Assembly (NCBI RefSeq): GCF_022370635.2
Contig: NZ_CP092362.2
Location: 4,402,001-4,466,000, forward strand
Direction of reading: 5' to 3'
DNA from: Mycolicibacterium crocinum
Lineage (GTDB): Bacteria > Actinomycetota > Actinomycetes > Mycobacteriales > Mycobacteriaceae
DNA: 64,000 nucleotides
Shown: positions 49,500 to 58,701 of the stretch, piece after piece
How positions within the stretch are numbered: position 1 is the first letter of the stretch
How the letters are laid out: the number at the start of each line of letters is the position of its first letter
Notes under the pieces: generated by a model
What the model was told of the DNA's origin: nothing
The model's input: only the letters and a program-made list of their open reading frames with translations
Database searches by the model: none
Made by a program: the position numbers and the translations under genes

Positions 49500-50521
49500 T
49501 AGGGCTCCGAACACCTACCGGATTCTTGTTTGATCATCGGGAAGACCCCGGTCCGTCCCTGGAGGTCGGTGACACGGATCGACAGGCCGCAGATGTAGTA
49601 CATGATCCAGCTGCCATACGCGCCGAGCCGGGCCATCTTGCGGTAATTGTCCGGACCGCGCTGCAGACCCCGATCGAAGATGATCTTGTGGTCGTCCAGG
49701 AGCGGCGCAAGCCTGTTCAGCTGTTCGATGTCGCCCTTGAGTGGGGCGCGGGCTTGGTTGAGAAGACTGGTGAGCGACGCTGTTCCGTTGTCCAGCTGGG
49801 TGATCGCGGTACCGATGGGCTCGCGATCCTGGGACAGTCCGGTGATCAGCTTCTCCAGCTTGTCGATGGCTCCGGAGAACTTGTCACCGTCCTTGGCCAG
49901 CGTGTCGACGACGACCTTGAGGTTGTCGATCAGCTGCTCGACGGTTTGGCTGTTGTCGGCCAACGCATTCGAGAACGACGTGGTCTTGCCGAGCAGCGAA
50001 TCGAGGGTGTCCCCCTGCCCCTGCAGGATGTTGATCAACGATGCGGTGAGCGCGTTGACGTCCTGCGGGTTGAGCCCCTGGATCACCGGCCGCAGCCCAC
50101 CCAGGAGGAGGTCGAGGTCCAGCGCGCCCTGCGTGCGGTCCTTCGGGATCTGGGAACCCGCAGGCAGCACCCGAGTCGAGCCCGGTCCGTCGACCAGATC
50201 CAGATACCGGTCGCCGGTGAGGTTGAGATAGCGCACGGCCGCTTGGGTTCCGGTGGTCAGGACGATGTCGCGATCGGCGTCGAACTTGACCAGAACGCTT
50301 TTGTCTGGTTGCAGATCGACGCTGTTGACCGTCCCGACGCGGACTCCGGCGACCCGCACGGTGTCGCCGTCCTTCAGCCGGGATGCGTCGGCGAACACTG
50401 CCGAGTACCCGGATGTCGAGCCACTGCGGTAATTGCTGAACGTCAGGAACAAGAAGGCAGTCAAAACCACCATCACGACGGCGAACACGCCGAACTTCAC
50501 GAGTGTGCTTGTGGTACGCAT
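49499..50521 (-). CDS. MceB-family protein
   Basis: 340 residues from ATG 50521 (TGATG with mceA); an ATG one codon earlier gives an ATGA overlap and is equally possible. Family-typical MRTTSTLVKFGVF start, membrane helix at about 8-28, MlaD domain at about 38-115 (SRLKDGDTVRVAGVRVGTVNSVDL), then helices. No long tail, as usual for B subunits. The GLSIRVTD near the C-terminus is also typical. Confidence 0.93.
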   Translation of the reverse strand: MRTTSTLVKFGVFAVVMVVLTAFLFLTFSNYRSGSTSGYSAVFADASRLKDGDTVRVAGVRVGTVNSVDLQPDKSVLVKFDADRDIVLTTGTQAAVRYLNLTGDRYLDLVDGPGSTRVLPAGSQIPKDRTQGALDLDLLLGGLRPVIQGLNPQDVNALTASLINILQGQGDTLDSLLGKTTSFSNALADNSQTVEQLIDNLKVVVDTLAKDGDKFSGAIDKLEKLITGLSQDREPIGTAITQLDNGTASLTSLLNQARAPLKGDIEQLNRLAPLLDDHKIIFDRGLQRGPDNYRKMARLGAYGSWIMYYICGLSIRVTDLQGRTGVFPMIKQESGRCSEP

Positions 50522-51798
50522 CATCCCGGCTGTCCGATCTGTGCGGTGTTGCGTGGCGGTCCGTCCAGCGGTCCGAACAACAGTTGCTTGAGGCCATCGG
50601 AGTTGAGCAGGATGCCCTGGTTGCCGTACTGCCACGGATTGCTGCCGACATCGGTCACCAGATACTTGGACTTGTTGCCATAACCGATGTACGGCAGGCC
50701 CATGCACTGCGGGCCACCCGAGGCCGCGACCTTGGGCAGATTCGACGGGTAGCGGTAGCGCTCGATACCGAGCGTGAACGCCACGTTGACCAGAACGCCC
50801 GGATCCATCAGCGGCGGCTGCAGCCGAACGAAGTTCATGCCTTCGAGCGTGCAGTTGATCGCCGGTGCGTATTCGTTCAACAGATCTGTCGTGGGTGTCA
50901 GCAGATGCAACACCTTGCTCAGCGCAGGCTGGTTGGCGCCGAGCACCTCATTGCCTTCGTCGGCCAGCCCGATCATGTTGACCAGAAACGTATCCAAGTT
51001 CTGCTGCTCGTCGACAATGCTGTCGCTGATCTTGTTGGTGCTCTGTACGGTCTTGACCAGATTCGGTGCGGCATCCGCATAGGCAGCGGACACCGGCGCG
51101 GAGAGTTCGATGTCCTTGGCCAAGTTCGGCAAGCTGGGCTCCATCTTGGCCAGCAGTTCATCGAAATCCTTGATGGTCTGGCCGAACTGCTTGCCGCGCC
51201 CGGCGAATGCCTCAGAGAGTGCACCCAGAGTCGCGTTCAACTGGGTCGGGTCGATCTTGTTCAGCACCTGGGTCAACTGCTGGAACACGGTGTTGATCTC
51301 GACGGTGACGTGTTGGCCCTGCAGAACCTGGCCGGCATACATCGGCTTCGGTGACGGGTCGGCGGGCGGCTGGAAGTTGACGTACTTGGCACCGAAGACG
51401 GTCGTCGACGCGATGTCGGCGACGACGTTTGACGGGATCTTGCGCAGCTGCGCGGGATCCATCGCCAGGTGCAGGGCCGCCGTTCCGTCAGCGCGGCTCT
51501 CGATCGATTCGACCTTGCCGACCTGGACGCCGCGCATCTTGACCCGCGCGTCGGGGTTCATCACCAGGCCCGCGCGGTCGGAGATGACGGTCACCGGAAC
51601 GGTTTTGGTGAAGTCACCACGGAACAGGCCGACCGCGACGGCAACGATCGCGACCACGATGACCACGGTGGCCAGGCCGGCCACCGGCCGCGCCCAGCTC
51701 GTCGCGCCGAAGCTGGTTCCCGTTCTGGCCGCCACCGGTGCGGCGTGGGTTTCAGTTTCTGATCGGTCGGAGGGCCCCGGACCGAGATTGCGTGTCAC
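50521..51798 (-). CDS. MceA-family protein
   Basis: 425 residues from GTG 51798 with GGGAG 5 nt upstream; 9 nt after yrbEB. N-terminal hydrophilic extension of about 35 residues (unusual; most MceA start close to the helix), membrane helix at about 40-60, MlaD domain at about 68-145 (DRAGLVMNPDARVKMRGVQVGKVESIE), then a helical and a C-terminal region with Cys in INCTLEG and PQCMG. A subunit of the hexamer. Paralogue number (mce1-8) not assigned from sequence alone. Confidence 0.94.
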   Translation of the reverse strand: MTRNLGPGPSDRSETETHAAPVAARTGTSFGATSWARPVAGLATVVIVVAIVAVAVGLFRGDFTKTVPVTVISDRAGLVMNPDARVKMRGVQVGKVESIESRADGTAALHLAMDPAQLRKIPSNVVADIASTTVFGAKYVNFQPPADPSPKPMYAGQVLQGQHVTVEINTVFQQLTQVLNKIDPTQLNATLGALSEAFAGRGKQFGQTIKDFDELLAKMEPSLPNLAKDIELSAPVSAAYADAAPNLVKTVQSTNKISDSIVDEQQNLDTFLVNMIGLADEGNEVLGANQPALSKVLHLLTPTTDLLNEYAPAINCTLEGMNFVRLQPPLMDPGVLVNVAFTLGIERYRYPSNLPKVAASGGPQCMGLPYIGYGNKSKYLVTDVGSNPWQYGNQGILLNSDGLKQLLFGPLDGPPRNTAQIGQPG

Positions 51799-51807
51799 GT
51801 CATCTCC

Positions 51808-52656
51808 CTATCCGGACAGGTTGAAGTTGCCGTTGGAGCCGTAGATGGCTAGGGATACGAGCAGGGTGACCGAGACGACCACGATCAGGGAGGTGCGTAC
51901 GGCGTTGCCGACGGCGACGCCGACGCCGGAGGGTCCGCCGGTGGCGAAGTAGCCGAAGTAGGTGTGGATCAACAGGATCGTGATGGCCATCAACACCGCT
52001 TGCAAAAACGACCAGAGCAGGTCGATGGGGTTGAGGAAGGTGTTGAAGTAGTGGTCATAGAGCCCGCCGGATTGGCCGAACAACACCACGGTGGTGAACT
52101 GGGAGGCCACGAAGGACAGGATGACGGCGATTGAGTACAGCGGGGTGATCGCGACCATGCCGGCCACAATCCGCGTACTGACGAGGTATTCGACCGGGGG
52201 GATGCCCATGGATTCCAGGGCATCGATTTCTTCGTTGATCCGCATCGCGCCGAGTTGGGCGGTGACGCCGGCGCCGAAGGTGGCGGCCAAACCGATACCG
52301 GCCACCACTGGTGCACTGATGCGCACGTTGATGAAGGCGGCCAGGAAGCCGGTCAATGCTTCGATCCCGATATTGCCGAGGCTGCTGTAGCCCTGTACGG
52401 CCAGGGTGCCGCCGGCGGCGAGGGTGAGGAAGCCGACGATGACGACGGTGCCGCCGATCATGGCCAGGGTGCCCGCCCCCATCGAGATTTCGGCGATCAG
52501 CCGGATGATCTCTTTGCGGAAATGGATCGTTGCATGCGGGGTGCCGGCGATCGCGCGGCCGTAGAAGATGGTGTGGTCCCCGATCCGCCCGAACGTGCCC
52601 AGCGGGCGGCGGACCTGGCGGGCCAAGCGGGGATACAACGCCTGTAGTGATGCCAT
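51808..52656 (-). CDS. YrbEB-family ABC permease of the Mce system
   Basis: 282 residues, ATG sharing one base with the yrbEA stop. MlaE/YrbE permease with about five membrane segments; conserved QGYSSLGNIGIEALTGF and INEEIDALESMGI (the EExDA motif that contacts the ATPase). C-terminal NFNLSG as in mycobacterial YrbEB. With YrbEA it forms the inner-membrane channel driven by a distantly encoded MceG ATPase, which is not in this window. Confidence 0.95.
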   Translation of the reverse strand: MASLQALYPRLARQVRRPLGTFGRIGDHTIFYGRAIAGTPHATIHFRKEIIRLIAEISMGAGTLAMIGGTVVIVGFLTLAAGGTLAVQGYSSLGNIGIEALTGFLAAFINVRISAPVVAGIGLAATFGAGVTAQLGAMRINEEIDALESMGIPPVEYLVSTRIVAGMVAITPLYSIAVILSFVASQFTTVVLFGQSGGLYDHYFNTFLNPIDLLWSFLQAVLMAITILLIHTYFGYFATGGPSGVGVAVGNAVRTSLIVVVSVTLLVSLAIYGSNGNFNLSG

Positions 52657-53462
52657 CAGCGGGCGCTCATCCGGATACCGATCGCGGTCACCACCACGTT
52701 GACCACGAACAACGCCATAAACGCGTACACCACCGTCTCATTGACCGCATTGCCCACGGCTTTGGCACCGCCACCGGTGATGGTCAACCCGCGATAGCAG
52801 GCCACCAGTCCGGCGATCAACCCGAACAGGGCGGCTTTGACACAGGAGATGATGACTTCGGGTACTCCGGTCAACAAGGTGATGCCGGCGGCGAACGCCC
52901 CCGGATTGACATCCTGGACGAACACGGAGAACACATAGCCGCCCAGGATCCCGATGATCACCACCAACGAATTCAACAGAAGCGCAACCAAACCCGAGGC
53001 CAGCATCCGTGGAGTCACCAGCCGTTGCACCGGATTGATCCCCAACACCTCCATGGCGTCGATCTCCTCGCGGATCGTGCGTGACCCCAAATCCGCGCAC
53101 ATCGCCGTCGCCCCCGCACCGGCCACGATCAACACCGTCACCAACGGACCCACCTGGGTCACCGCACCAAAGGCGGCACCGGCCCCCGACAAATCAGCAG
53201 CACCCAACTCCCGCAACAAAATATTGAGCGTGAAGCTCACCAACACCGTGAACGGAATCGCCACCAACAACGTCGGCGCCAACGACACCCGCGCCACAAA
53301 CCACGACTGCTCCAAAAACTCCCGCCACTGAAACGGCTTACGAAACACAAACCGCACCGCATCAGCCGACATCGCAAACAAACCACCAATAGCCTGCATC
53401 GGCCCGGACGCGCTCTTCAGCGAGATACCTGGCGACCAGCGGTCGGCTCCCTTAACTGCCAT
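52656..53462 (-). CDS. YrbEA-family ABC permease of the Mce system
   Basis: 268 residues from ATG 53462, which overlaps the thiolase-like gene by 11 nt; AAGGA lies 10 nt upstream. MlaE permease with TIREEIDAMEVLGI, GAGATAMCADLGSR and VSFTLNILLRELGAADLSGAG. The sequence recalls YrbE4A of M. tuberculosis in long stretches, so the system may be close to the sterol-type branch, but the Mce subunits themselves did not look specifically Mce4. Couples lipid transport to ATP hydrolysis. Confidence 0.95.
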   Translation of the reverse strand: MAVKGADRWSPGISLKSASGPMQAIGGLFAMSADAVRFVFRKPFQWREFLEQSWFVARVSLAPTLLVAIPFTVLVSFTLNILLRELGAADLSGAGAAFGAVTQVGPLVTVLIVAGAGATAMCADLGSRTIREEIDAMEVLGINPVQRLVTPRMLASGLVALLLNSLVVIIGILGGYVFSVFVQDVNPGAFAAGITLLTGVPEVIISCVKAALFGLIAGLVACYRGLTITGGGAKAVGNAVNETVVYAFMALFVVNVVVTAIGIRMSAR

Positions 53463-54621
53463 CGGAACCCGGTCCTTCCAGAATCGTCACCGCAGCGACT
53501 GCCGTCGGCCCACCGATGTTGTGAGCCAGCCCGATTCGTGCGCCATCCACCTGGTTGCCGGCCTCACCGCGCAGTTGGTCGAAGAGCTCCACACACTGGG
53601 CCACCCCGGTGGCGCCGGGTGGGTGACCCTTGGCCTTCAAGCCGCCGCTGGGATTCACCGGCAAAGCTCCACCGACACAAGTCACCTCGGCCTCCATCAA
53701 CTTGTAGGCCTCCGCAGGTTCGGCGAAGCCGAGATCTTCATAGCTGATCAGCTCGATGCCGGTGAAGAAATCGTGAACTTCAGCCACATTGATATCAGCG
53801 GGCGTCAAATTTGCCATACTGAACGCTCTTTTCGCCGCGCGAATTGTCGCCGGAAAAGTCGTCATGTCCGCTTTATGTTGGTGCATCACCGAGTCCAGCC
53901 CGAGACCCACCCCGCGGATCCACACCGGCCGGTCGGTGAAACGGTCCACCACATCCTCGGCAGCTAACAAAAGTGCTGCGGCACCGTCGCTTTGGGGCGC
54001 GCAATCGTAGACTCCGAACGGCGTGACGACCATCGGCGCGGACAGCACCTCGTCGATGGTGACCTCGAATCGGAGCCGCGCTTTCGGATTCGACAGACCG
54101 TGACGATGATTTTTGACGGCGACCATTGCCATGTGTTCACGCGTTGCCGGAGTTTCGTGCAAATAACGCGCAACATGGAGAGCAAAGCCGGCAGGCGCGA
54201 CCAATCCCAACGGGTAATCCCACGCCATGTCGCGGGCCATCGCTTCCCACTCCCACAGCAACTGCTTGGAAGCGGTCTCGCGCAGTTTGTCCGCACCCAT
54301 CACCAACGCCACGTCGGCCGCTCCGGAGGCGACGCCGTAGAGCGCGTTGCGAACAGCGTCATTGCCGGTCGCACAGGAGTTCTCGATGCGGGTCACCGGC
54401 AGGTTGGGCAGCCCGAGCGAGTCGGCGAGGATTCCCGCGGGGAATCCGTCAGGGGTTCCCATCGCGCCGAACCAGGCCGCATCGATCTCAGACTTGTTGA
54501 CGCCCTTGTCAACCCGAGCCGCACACTCGGCGAACGCCATCGGGAGCAGGTCCTTGAGCCCGAGGGCGAAGTGCTCTCCAAACGCCGTCATGCCGGCACC
54601 CACGATCGCGACGCGCCTCAT
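53452..54621 (-). CDS. Thiolase-like lipid-transfer protein (Ltp/SCP2-thiolase family)
   Basis: 389 residues; ATG overlaps the DUF35 gene as ATGA. Thiolase fold with Cys in ENSCATGND, EVHDFFTGIEL (in place of NEAFA) and the His loop NPSGGLKAKGHPPGATG. The second catalytic Cys (usually C-x-G-G-G) is replaced by LAHNIGGPTA. That pattern marks the Ltp/nonspecific lipid-transfer group, including Ltp2, which acts with a DUF35 protein as a retro-aldolase on steroid side chains. It is followed directly by yrbEA, linking catabolism to import. Confidence 0.9.
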   Translation of the reverse strand: MRRVAIVGAGMTAFGEHFALGLKDLLPMAFAECAARVDKGVNKSEIDAAWFGAMGTPDGFPAGILADSLGLPNLPVTRIENSCATGNDAVRNALYGVASGAADVALVMGADKLRETASKQLLWEWEAMARDMAWDYPLGLVAPAGFALHVARYLHETPATREHMAMVAVKNHRHGLSNPKARLRFEVTIDEVLSAPMVVTPFGVYDCAPQSDGAAALLLAAEDVVDRFTDRPVWIRGVGLGLDSVMHQHKADMTTFPATIRAAKRAFSMANLTPADINVAEVHDFFTGIELISYEDLGFAEPAEAYKLMEAEVTCVGGALPVNPSGGLKAKGHPPGATGVAQCVELFDQLRGEAGNQVDGARIGLAHNIGGPTAVAAVTILEGPGSDGS

Positions 54622-55829
54622 GCCGCACCCCACGACCGGGCGGACGGTTCCCGCGGAGCCGCAGGCTGATACGGCTCGAACGCGTACCCGTAGTCGGGCA
54701 CGCCGGAGCGCACGGCGACTCGGCGCAGAGTCAGCCGCCCTCGATCGCCGATCCGCACCGCGCCCGCCTCGACGCCGGTGACCTTGACGAGCGCGCGGAC
54801 CGCGACACCGTCGAGTTCGACGATCACCAACGAGTAGGGGGTGCGCAGTCCTGGGACCGGGATGTGCACCGTGACTTCGGTATACACGGTTCCCACCCGC
54901 GGCAGCGGCACCAGTTCGTAGTCGGTGGTCAATCGGCCGTTGTCGTCGAGGCGGTAGCGCGGCGGGAAGTCCAACTCGTCGCTGGTGCGGTAGCGGCCGG
55001 CCTCCCAGCGCACCTTGGCTTCGAAGGCCCGCTCATAGGCGGCCAGCGAGATCGGGATGTCGGGGCCGGCGACGACCTTGGTCTGCGGCCGCGGCCGGGC
55101 CTCCGGCTCTCGGCGGTAGACGGCGGCACCGCCACCGACCACCGTCACACCGGACAGGCTGGCCTGCTCGACCGCCACCAACGGGCCGTTGGCGCCCGAC
55201 TCCGCAAGCGCGGCCAACGCGAACAAGCCGGCGCTCGCACCGGCCGTCGGCACGACGGGCGGATCGCCACCACACAGTTCGACGGCGCGATCGTGGTCGA
55301 CGCCGGCCAGCGCGACGGGGGTGTCGAGCCAGGCCGCCGCCAGCGACGCGACCAATCCGCGTTCGTGCAACAGCCGCGGGTCTCCGTAGTCGTGGACCAC
55401 CCCATCGACGTTGCGAGTGCGAACCGGAAGGCTGCGCGCCACCCGCGCCGCGGTCCGCACCTGCAGTCCGTTCTCTCCAGTCAGGATCGCCGCGGCCCCG
55501 GCCGGATCCAGGTCGGAGCCGATGACCAGCGTGCGGGGCCGGGCCGAGCTGACCGCGTCCAGCGTCGCCGGCGCACCGCCGAGCCGCTCGTCGACCTCGA
55601 GCTCGGGATCCAGACCGAGGCCGGCCAACAGCACCGCGGCGTTGCTGCTCTCCAACAGCGGGAGATCGCGGCTGACCAGCACGACTCGTTCGACGGCGCC
55701 GCCTTCGGACAGCGCCGCTCGGCCGGCTTCAACTGCGAGTGTGATCGCATCCTCGTCATCGCCGGCAATGCGATGTGCATCACACCCCCATGAAGGTAGG
55801 TATGTGCCAATGGCGACGATGTAGGGCAT
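54618..55829 (-). CDS. DUF35/OB-fold protein with an N-terminal ketosynthase-III-like domain
   Basis: 403 residues from ATG 55829 with GGAG 6 nt upstream. N-terminal two-thirds (about 1-265) follows the HMG-CoA synthase/KAS-III layout (MPYIVAIGTYLPSWG, VVLVSRDLP, PRTLVIGSDL, TAGASAGLFALAALAESG), but no Cys stands at the expected nucleophile position (near ERLGGAPATLD). The C-terminal part (about 290-395) is a DUF35 OB fold (GTVYTEVTVHIPVPG, PYSLVIVELDG, GDRGRLTLRRV) without the usual CxxC zinc ribbon. Likely scaffold or partner for the Ltp protein. Confidence 0.83.
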   Translation of the reverse strand: MPYIVAIGTYLPSWGCDAHRIAGDDEDAITLAVEAGRAALSEGGAVERVVLVSRDLPLLESSNAAVLLAGLGLDPELEVDERLGGAPATLDAVSSARPRTLVIGSDLDPAGAAAILTGENGLQVRTAARVARSLPVRTRNVDGVVHDYGDPRLLHERGLVASLAAAWLDTPVALAGVDHDRAVELCGGDPPVVPTAGASAGLFALAALAESGANGPLVAVEQASLSGVTVVGGGAAVYRREPEARPRPQTKVVAGPDIPISLAAYERAFEAKVRWEAGRYRTSDELDFPPRYRLDDNGRLTTDYELVPLPRVGTVYTEVTVHIPVPGLRTPYSLVIVELDGVAVRALVKVTGVEAGAVRIGDRGRLTLRRVAVRSGVPDYGYAFEPYQPAAPREPSARSWGAA

Positions 55830-55846
55830 GAATTCTCCGGCGCGAC

Positions 55847-57052
55847 CTAGGTGACCGCGCCAGCGGTCTTGAGTTCGATGATGCGGTCCCAGTCCAGCCC
55901 GAGCTCTTCGAGGATCTCGTCGGTCTGCTCGGCGAATCCCGGCGCCGGTCCGCTCTGCGGTGCGGCGACGTCGAACTGCACGGGGTTGGCGACCAGCTCC
56001 AACTCCCCCGCCTTCACCAGGTATTCGTTGGCCCGCACCTGCGGGTCGGCCGCTGCCTGCAGCGTGTCCTGCACCGGCGCCCACGGGCCGGCCAGCGTGG
56101 CGAACCGCGTCGACCACTCCGCGAGAGTTCGGGTGGCCATCGCCTTGCCGAGGATCTCGACGGCTTCGGCGGTGTTGGCCGCGATCTGCTCGGCCGAGGA
56201 GAACCGTTCGTCATCGATGTACTCGGTGATGTCCATGTGCCGGCAGACATCGGCCCAGAACTTCGTCGGCTGCATCATCACGAAGGAGATGTAGCGGCCG
56301 TCGGCCGTTTCGTAGAGCCCGGTGAGCGGGTTGATCGGCGAGCCGTGCACACCGGGCACCGGCGACACCAGTCGCTCGCCCAGGTGCTGGGTCAGTGCGA
56401 TGGTGTGGCCCAACGCCCACAGGCCGCTGCCGAGAAGGGACACGTCGACCACCGACGGTTCGCCGGTGCGCTCACGCTTGAACAACGCTGCCGCGATTCC
56501 GCCGGCGAGGTTGGTGCCGGAGATGGTGTCGCCGTAGGCCGGCCCGGGCGGGGCGATCATGCCTTCGGTTCCCGGCGGCGTGATCGTGGCCGCGGTGCCG
56601 GCCCGGCACCAGAAGGCGGTCATATCGTAGCCGCCCTTCTCCGCCTCCTGGCCGCGTGGGCCGAAGGCGCTGCCGCGCGCATAGATGATTTTCGGGTTCA
56701 CCGCACGGATGTCGTCGACGTCGATGCCGAACTTCGTTCGGTGTCCGGGCAGGAAGCTGGTCAGGAACACGTCCGATCGACGGGCGAGCTCCAAGAGCAC
56801 CTCTTTGCCCTCGGGCACCGACATGTCCAGGCCGATGCTCCGCTTACCCCGATTGGCATGTTCCACATTGGGATTCGGGTCGCCTTCGACCCGCAGCGGT
56901 CCGGTCTGGCGCAGTCCGCGCTGCGGGTCACCGGTGACCGCGTGCTCGACCTTGATGACCTCGGCACCCCACTCACGCAGCACCGCGCCGCACGACGGCA
57001 CGAAGCCGTACATGGCGACCTCGAGGATGCGCACTCCGTCCAGCGGCCTCAT
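55847..57052 (-). CDS. CaiB/BaiF CoA-transferase family protein
   Basis: 401 residues from ATG 57052, overlapping the aldehyde dehydrogenase stop as ATGA. Class III CoA-transferase: MRPLDGVRILEVAMYGFVPS, GAEVIKVEH, NRGKRSIGLDM, VFLTSFLPGHRTKFGID, and GGYDMTAFWCRAGTAA carrying the likely catalytic Asp (about 171), then LTGLYETADGRYISF. Moves CoA between acids without ATP, or acts as a racemase-like enzyme; the substrate is unknown. 17 nt before the DUF35 start. Confidence 0.92.
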   Translation of the reverse strand: MRPLDGVRILEVAMYGFVPSCGAVLREWGAEVIKVEHAVTGDPQRGLRQTGPLRVEGDPNPNVEHANRGKRSIGLDMSVPEGKEVLLELARRSDVFLTSFLPGHRTKFGIDVDDIRAVNPKIIYARGSAFGPRGQEAEKGGYDMTAFWCRAGTAATITPPGTEGMIAPPGPAYGDTISGTNLAGGIAAALFKRERTGEPSVVDVSLLGSGLWALGHTIALTQHLGERLVSPVPGVHGSPINPLTGLYETADGRYISFVMMQPTKFWADVCRHMDITEYIDDERFSSAEQIAANTAEAVEILGKAMATRTLAEWSTRFATLAGPWAPVQDTLQAAADPQVRANEYLVKAGELELVANPVQFDVAAPQSGPAPGFAEQTDEILEELGLDWDRIIELKTAGAVT

Positions 57053-58551
57053 GAGATGACCGCCGCGAGCGTCTTGCGCTCGAGGAATTCCTCCAGGCCC
57101 GCCACACCCATCTCGCGGCCGACGCCCGACTGCTTGTAGCCGCCGAAGGGACTGTCCGGTCCGAAGTAGTTGCCGCCGTTGATGCCCATCGTGCCGGTGC
57201 GGATCCGGCGGGCGATCGCCAGCGCGCGGTCGGGGCCGCCGAACACCCCACCGGACAGTCCGTAGATGGAGTTGTTGGCGATCCGCACGGCGTCGTCGTC
57301 GTCCTCGTATGCCAGGACGGCCAGCACGGGACCGAAGATCTCCTCCTGGGCGAGTTCGCTGTCCGGGTCGACGTTCGTGATCAACGTCGGCTCGTAGAAG
57401 AAGCCCGGCCCGTCGACCTTCTTGCCGCCGGTGACGACGGTTGCGCCGGCGGCTACCGCGCGCTGGACCATCCCGTCGACCTTCTCGCGCTGGGTGTCGT
57501 TGATCAACGGGCCCATGTAGGTGGCCGGGTCGGCTGGATCCCCGTAGCGGACCATGCCCATGAAGTTCTTCACCAGCTCGACGATCTCGTCGTGGTGCTT
57601 GCGGGGCACGAGGAGCCGTGTCGTGATCGCGCACCCCTGGCCGGCATGCGAGCAGATCATGAACGCCGCCATCATCGCGCAGTTGTTGAAGTCGGCGTCG
57701 TCGAGCACGATCATGGCCGACTTGCCGCCGAGCTCCAGGAACACCTTCTTGATGGTGTCGCTGGCCGCCGCCATGATCTTGCGCCCGGTCGCCGTCGATC
57801 CGGTGAAGGTCACGACGTCGACGTCGGGGCTGGTGGTCAGCGCGGCGCCGACGGCGGGGTCGGTGGAGCTGATGACGTTGATGACGCCCGCCGGGATGTC
57901 GGTGTACTTGGCGATCACCTCACCGAGTGCCAGCGTGGTGAGCGGAGTGTCCGGTGCGGCCTTGAGGACGACACTGCACCCGGCGGCCAACGACGGGCCG
58001 AGCTTGGCCAGCGCCAGCTGGTTCGGATAGTTGTAGGCGATGATCGCGGCCACCACACCGGCGGCTTCCTTCTCCACCCAGCGGTGGTGGCGCTGCCCGC
58101 GGCTCTCGATCTCACCAAGGTCCTCGGACATCTCGTAGCTCTTCAGCAGGTTCGCGTAGTAGCCGACGATCCGGATCGGGTCGTCGAGCTGGGCGCTCTC
58201 GGTCAGCGCTTTGGTGGCACCCACCTCGGCGATCGTCAGCGCGCGCAGTTCGTCGCTGTGCTCGACGAGCGCCGTGTGCAACTGCTCCATGCACCGGATC
58301 CGCAGCTCGACGTTGGTGGACCAGTCGGTGGTATCGAAGGCCTTGCGGGCGGCGGCGATCGCGCGCTCGGCATCGGCGACGTCGGCGTTGGGCGCATAGC
58401 CGACCACGTCTCCGGTGGCGGGATTGATCGACGGATAGGTCTGCTGGGCGCCGACAAGCTGACCATCGATCAGCATGTGCCGCTCGGACACCTGGCTTTC
58501 CTCCGCTTGCTCGCCGCTCGCGATGGTGGCCGTCGCGTCCTGGGCCGGCAT
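57049..58551 (-). CDS. Aldehyde dehydrogenase family protein
   Basis: 500 residues from ATG 58551, GGAGG 8 nt upstream (an in-frame TTG two codons earlier is too close to it). NAD-binding Rossmann with TFTGSTATGRKIM, catalytic Glu in LELGGKSAMI, Cys in HAGQGCAITTR, and EEIFGPVLAV and FGGYKQSGVGREMG. Oxidises an aldehyde to an acid, which the next enzyme could convert to a CoA thioester. First gene of the unit that runs through the mce genes. Upstream are repeated GTTCTCAT half-sites. Confidence 0.93.
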   Translation of the reverse strand: MPAQDATATIASGEQAEESQVSERHMLIDGQLVGAQQTYPSINPATGDVVGYAPNADVADAERAIAAARKAFDTTDWSTNVELRIRCMEQLHTALVEHSDELRALTIAEVGATKALTESAQLDDPIRIVGYYANLLKSYEMSEDLGEIESRGQRHHRWVEKEAAGVVAAIIAYNYPNQLALAKLGPSLAAGCSVVLKAAPDTPLTTLALGEVIAKYTDIPAGVINVISSTDPAVGAALTTSPDVDVVTFTGSTATGRKIMAAASDTIKKVFLELGGKSAMIVLDDADFNNCAMMAAFMICSHAGQGCAITTRLLVPRKHHDEIVELVKNFMGMVRYGDPADPATYMGPLINDTQREKVDGMVQRAVAAGATVVTGGKKVDGPGFFYEPTLITNVDPDSELAQEEIFGPVLAVLAYEDDDDAVRIANNSIYGLSGGVFGGPDRALAIARRIRTGTMGINGGNYFGPDSPFGGYKQSGVGREMGVAGLEEFLERKTLAAVIS

Positions 58552-58581
58552 CAGCAACTCCTCCAGTCGTCGGATAACTCG

Positions 58582-58622
58582 GTTCTCATCTCCGGCGAAT
58601 CATACATTCGGCCCATGAGAAC
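58582..58622. promoter_or_regulatory. GTTCTCAT inverted half-sites in the aldehyde dehydrogenase upstream region
   Basis: GTTCTCAT at 58582-58589 and its complement ATGAGAAC at 58615-58622, 25 nt apart, with a third GTTCTCAT at 58750-58757. The arms enclose a plus-strand -10-like TACATT (58603-58608), 6 nt before an ATG, and flank the upstream region of the minus-strand aldehyde dehydrogenase gene. Possible operator half-sites of one regulator. Confidence 0.4.
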
Positions 58623-58701
58623 TCAAGCCGCGTTCATCGAACACGTCACACCTCCGGCACGCGCCCCTAGACGCCGCCTCATGCCCCATCTCCGCAGTTA
58701 G
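58615..58701 (+). pseudogene. 28-codon leaderless reading frame, possible relic of a zinc-type alcohol dehydrogenase
   Basis: ATG 58615 opens a 28-residue frame beginning MRTQAAFIEHVTPP and ending in a basic stretch. The beginning recalls the N-terminus of zinc-dependent alcohol dehydrogenases (M-x-T-x-A-A-x-x), after which homology stops. A -10-like TACATT stands 6 nt before the ATG, as at leaderless mycobacterial starts. Could also be an independent small peptide. Low confidence. Confidence 0.3.

Noticed and set aside
43929..53462. Naming the operon mce4
   Set aside because: YrbEA resembles YrbE4A, but the A and F subunits do not show clear mce4 features and the neighbourhood lacks the hsd4A/fadE26-27 genes, so no number is given.
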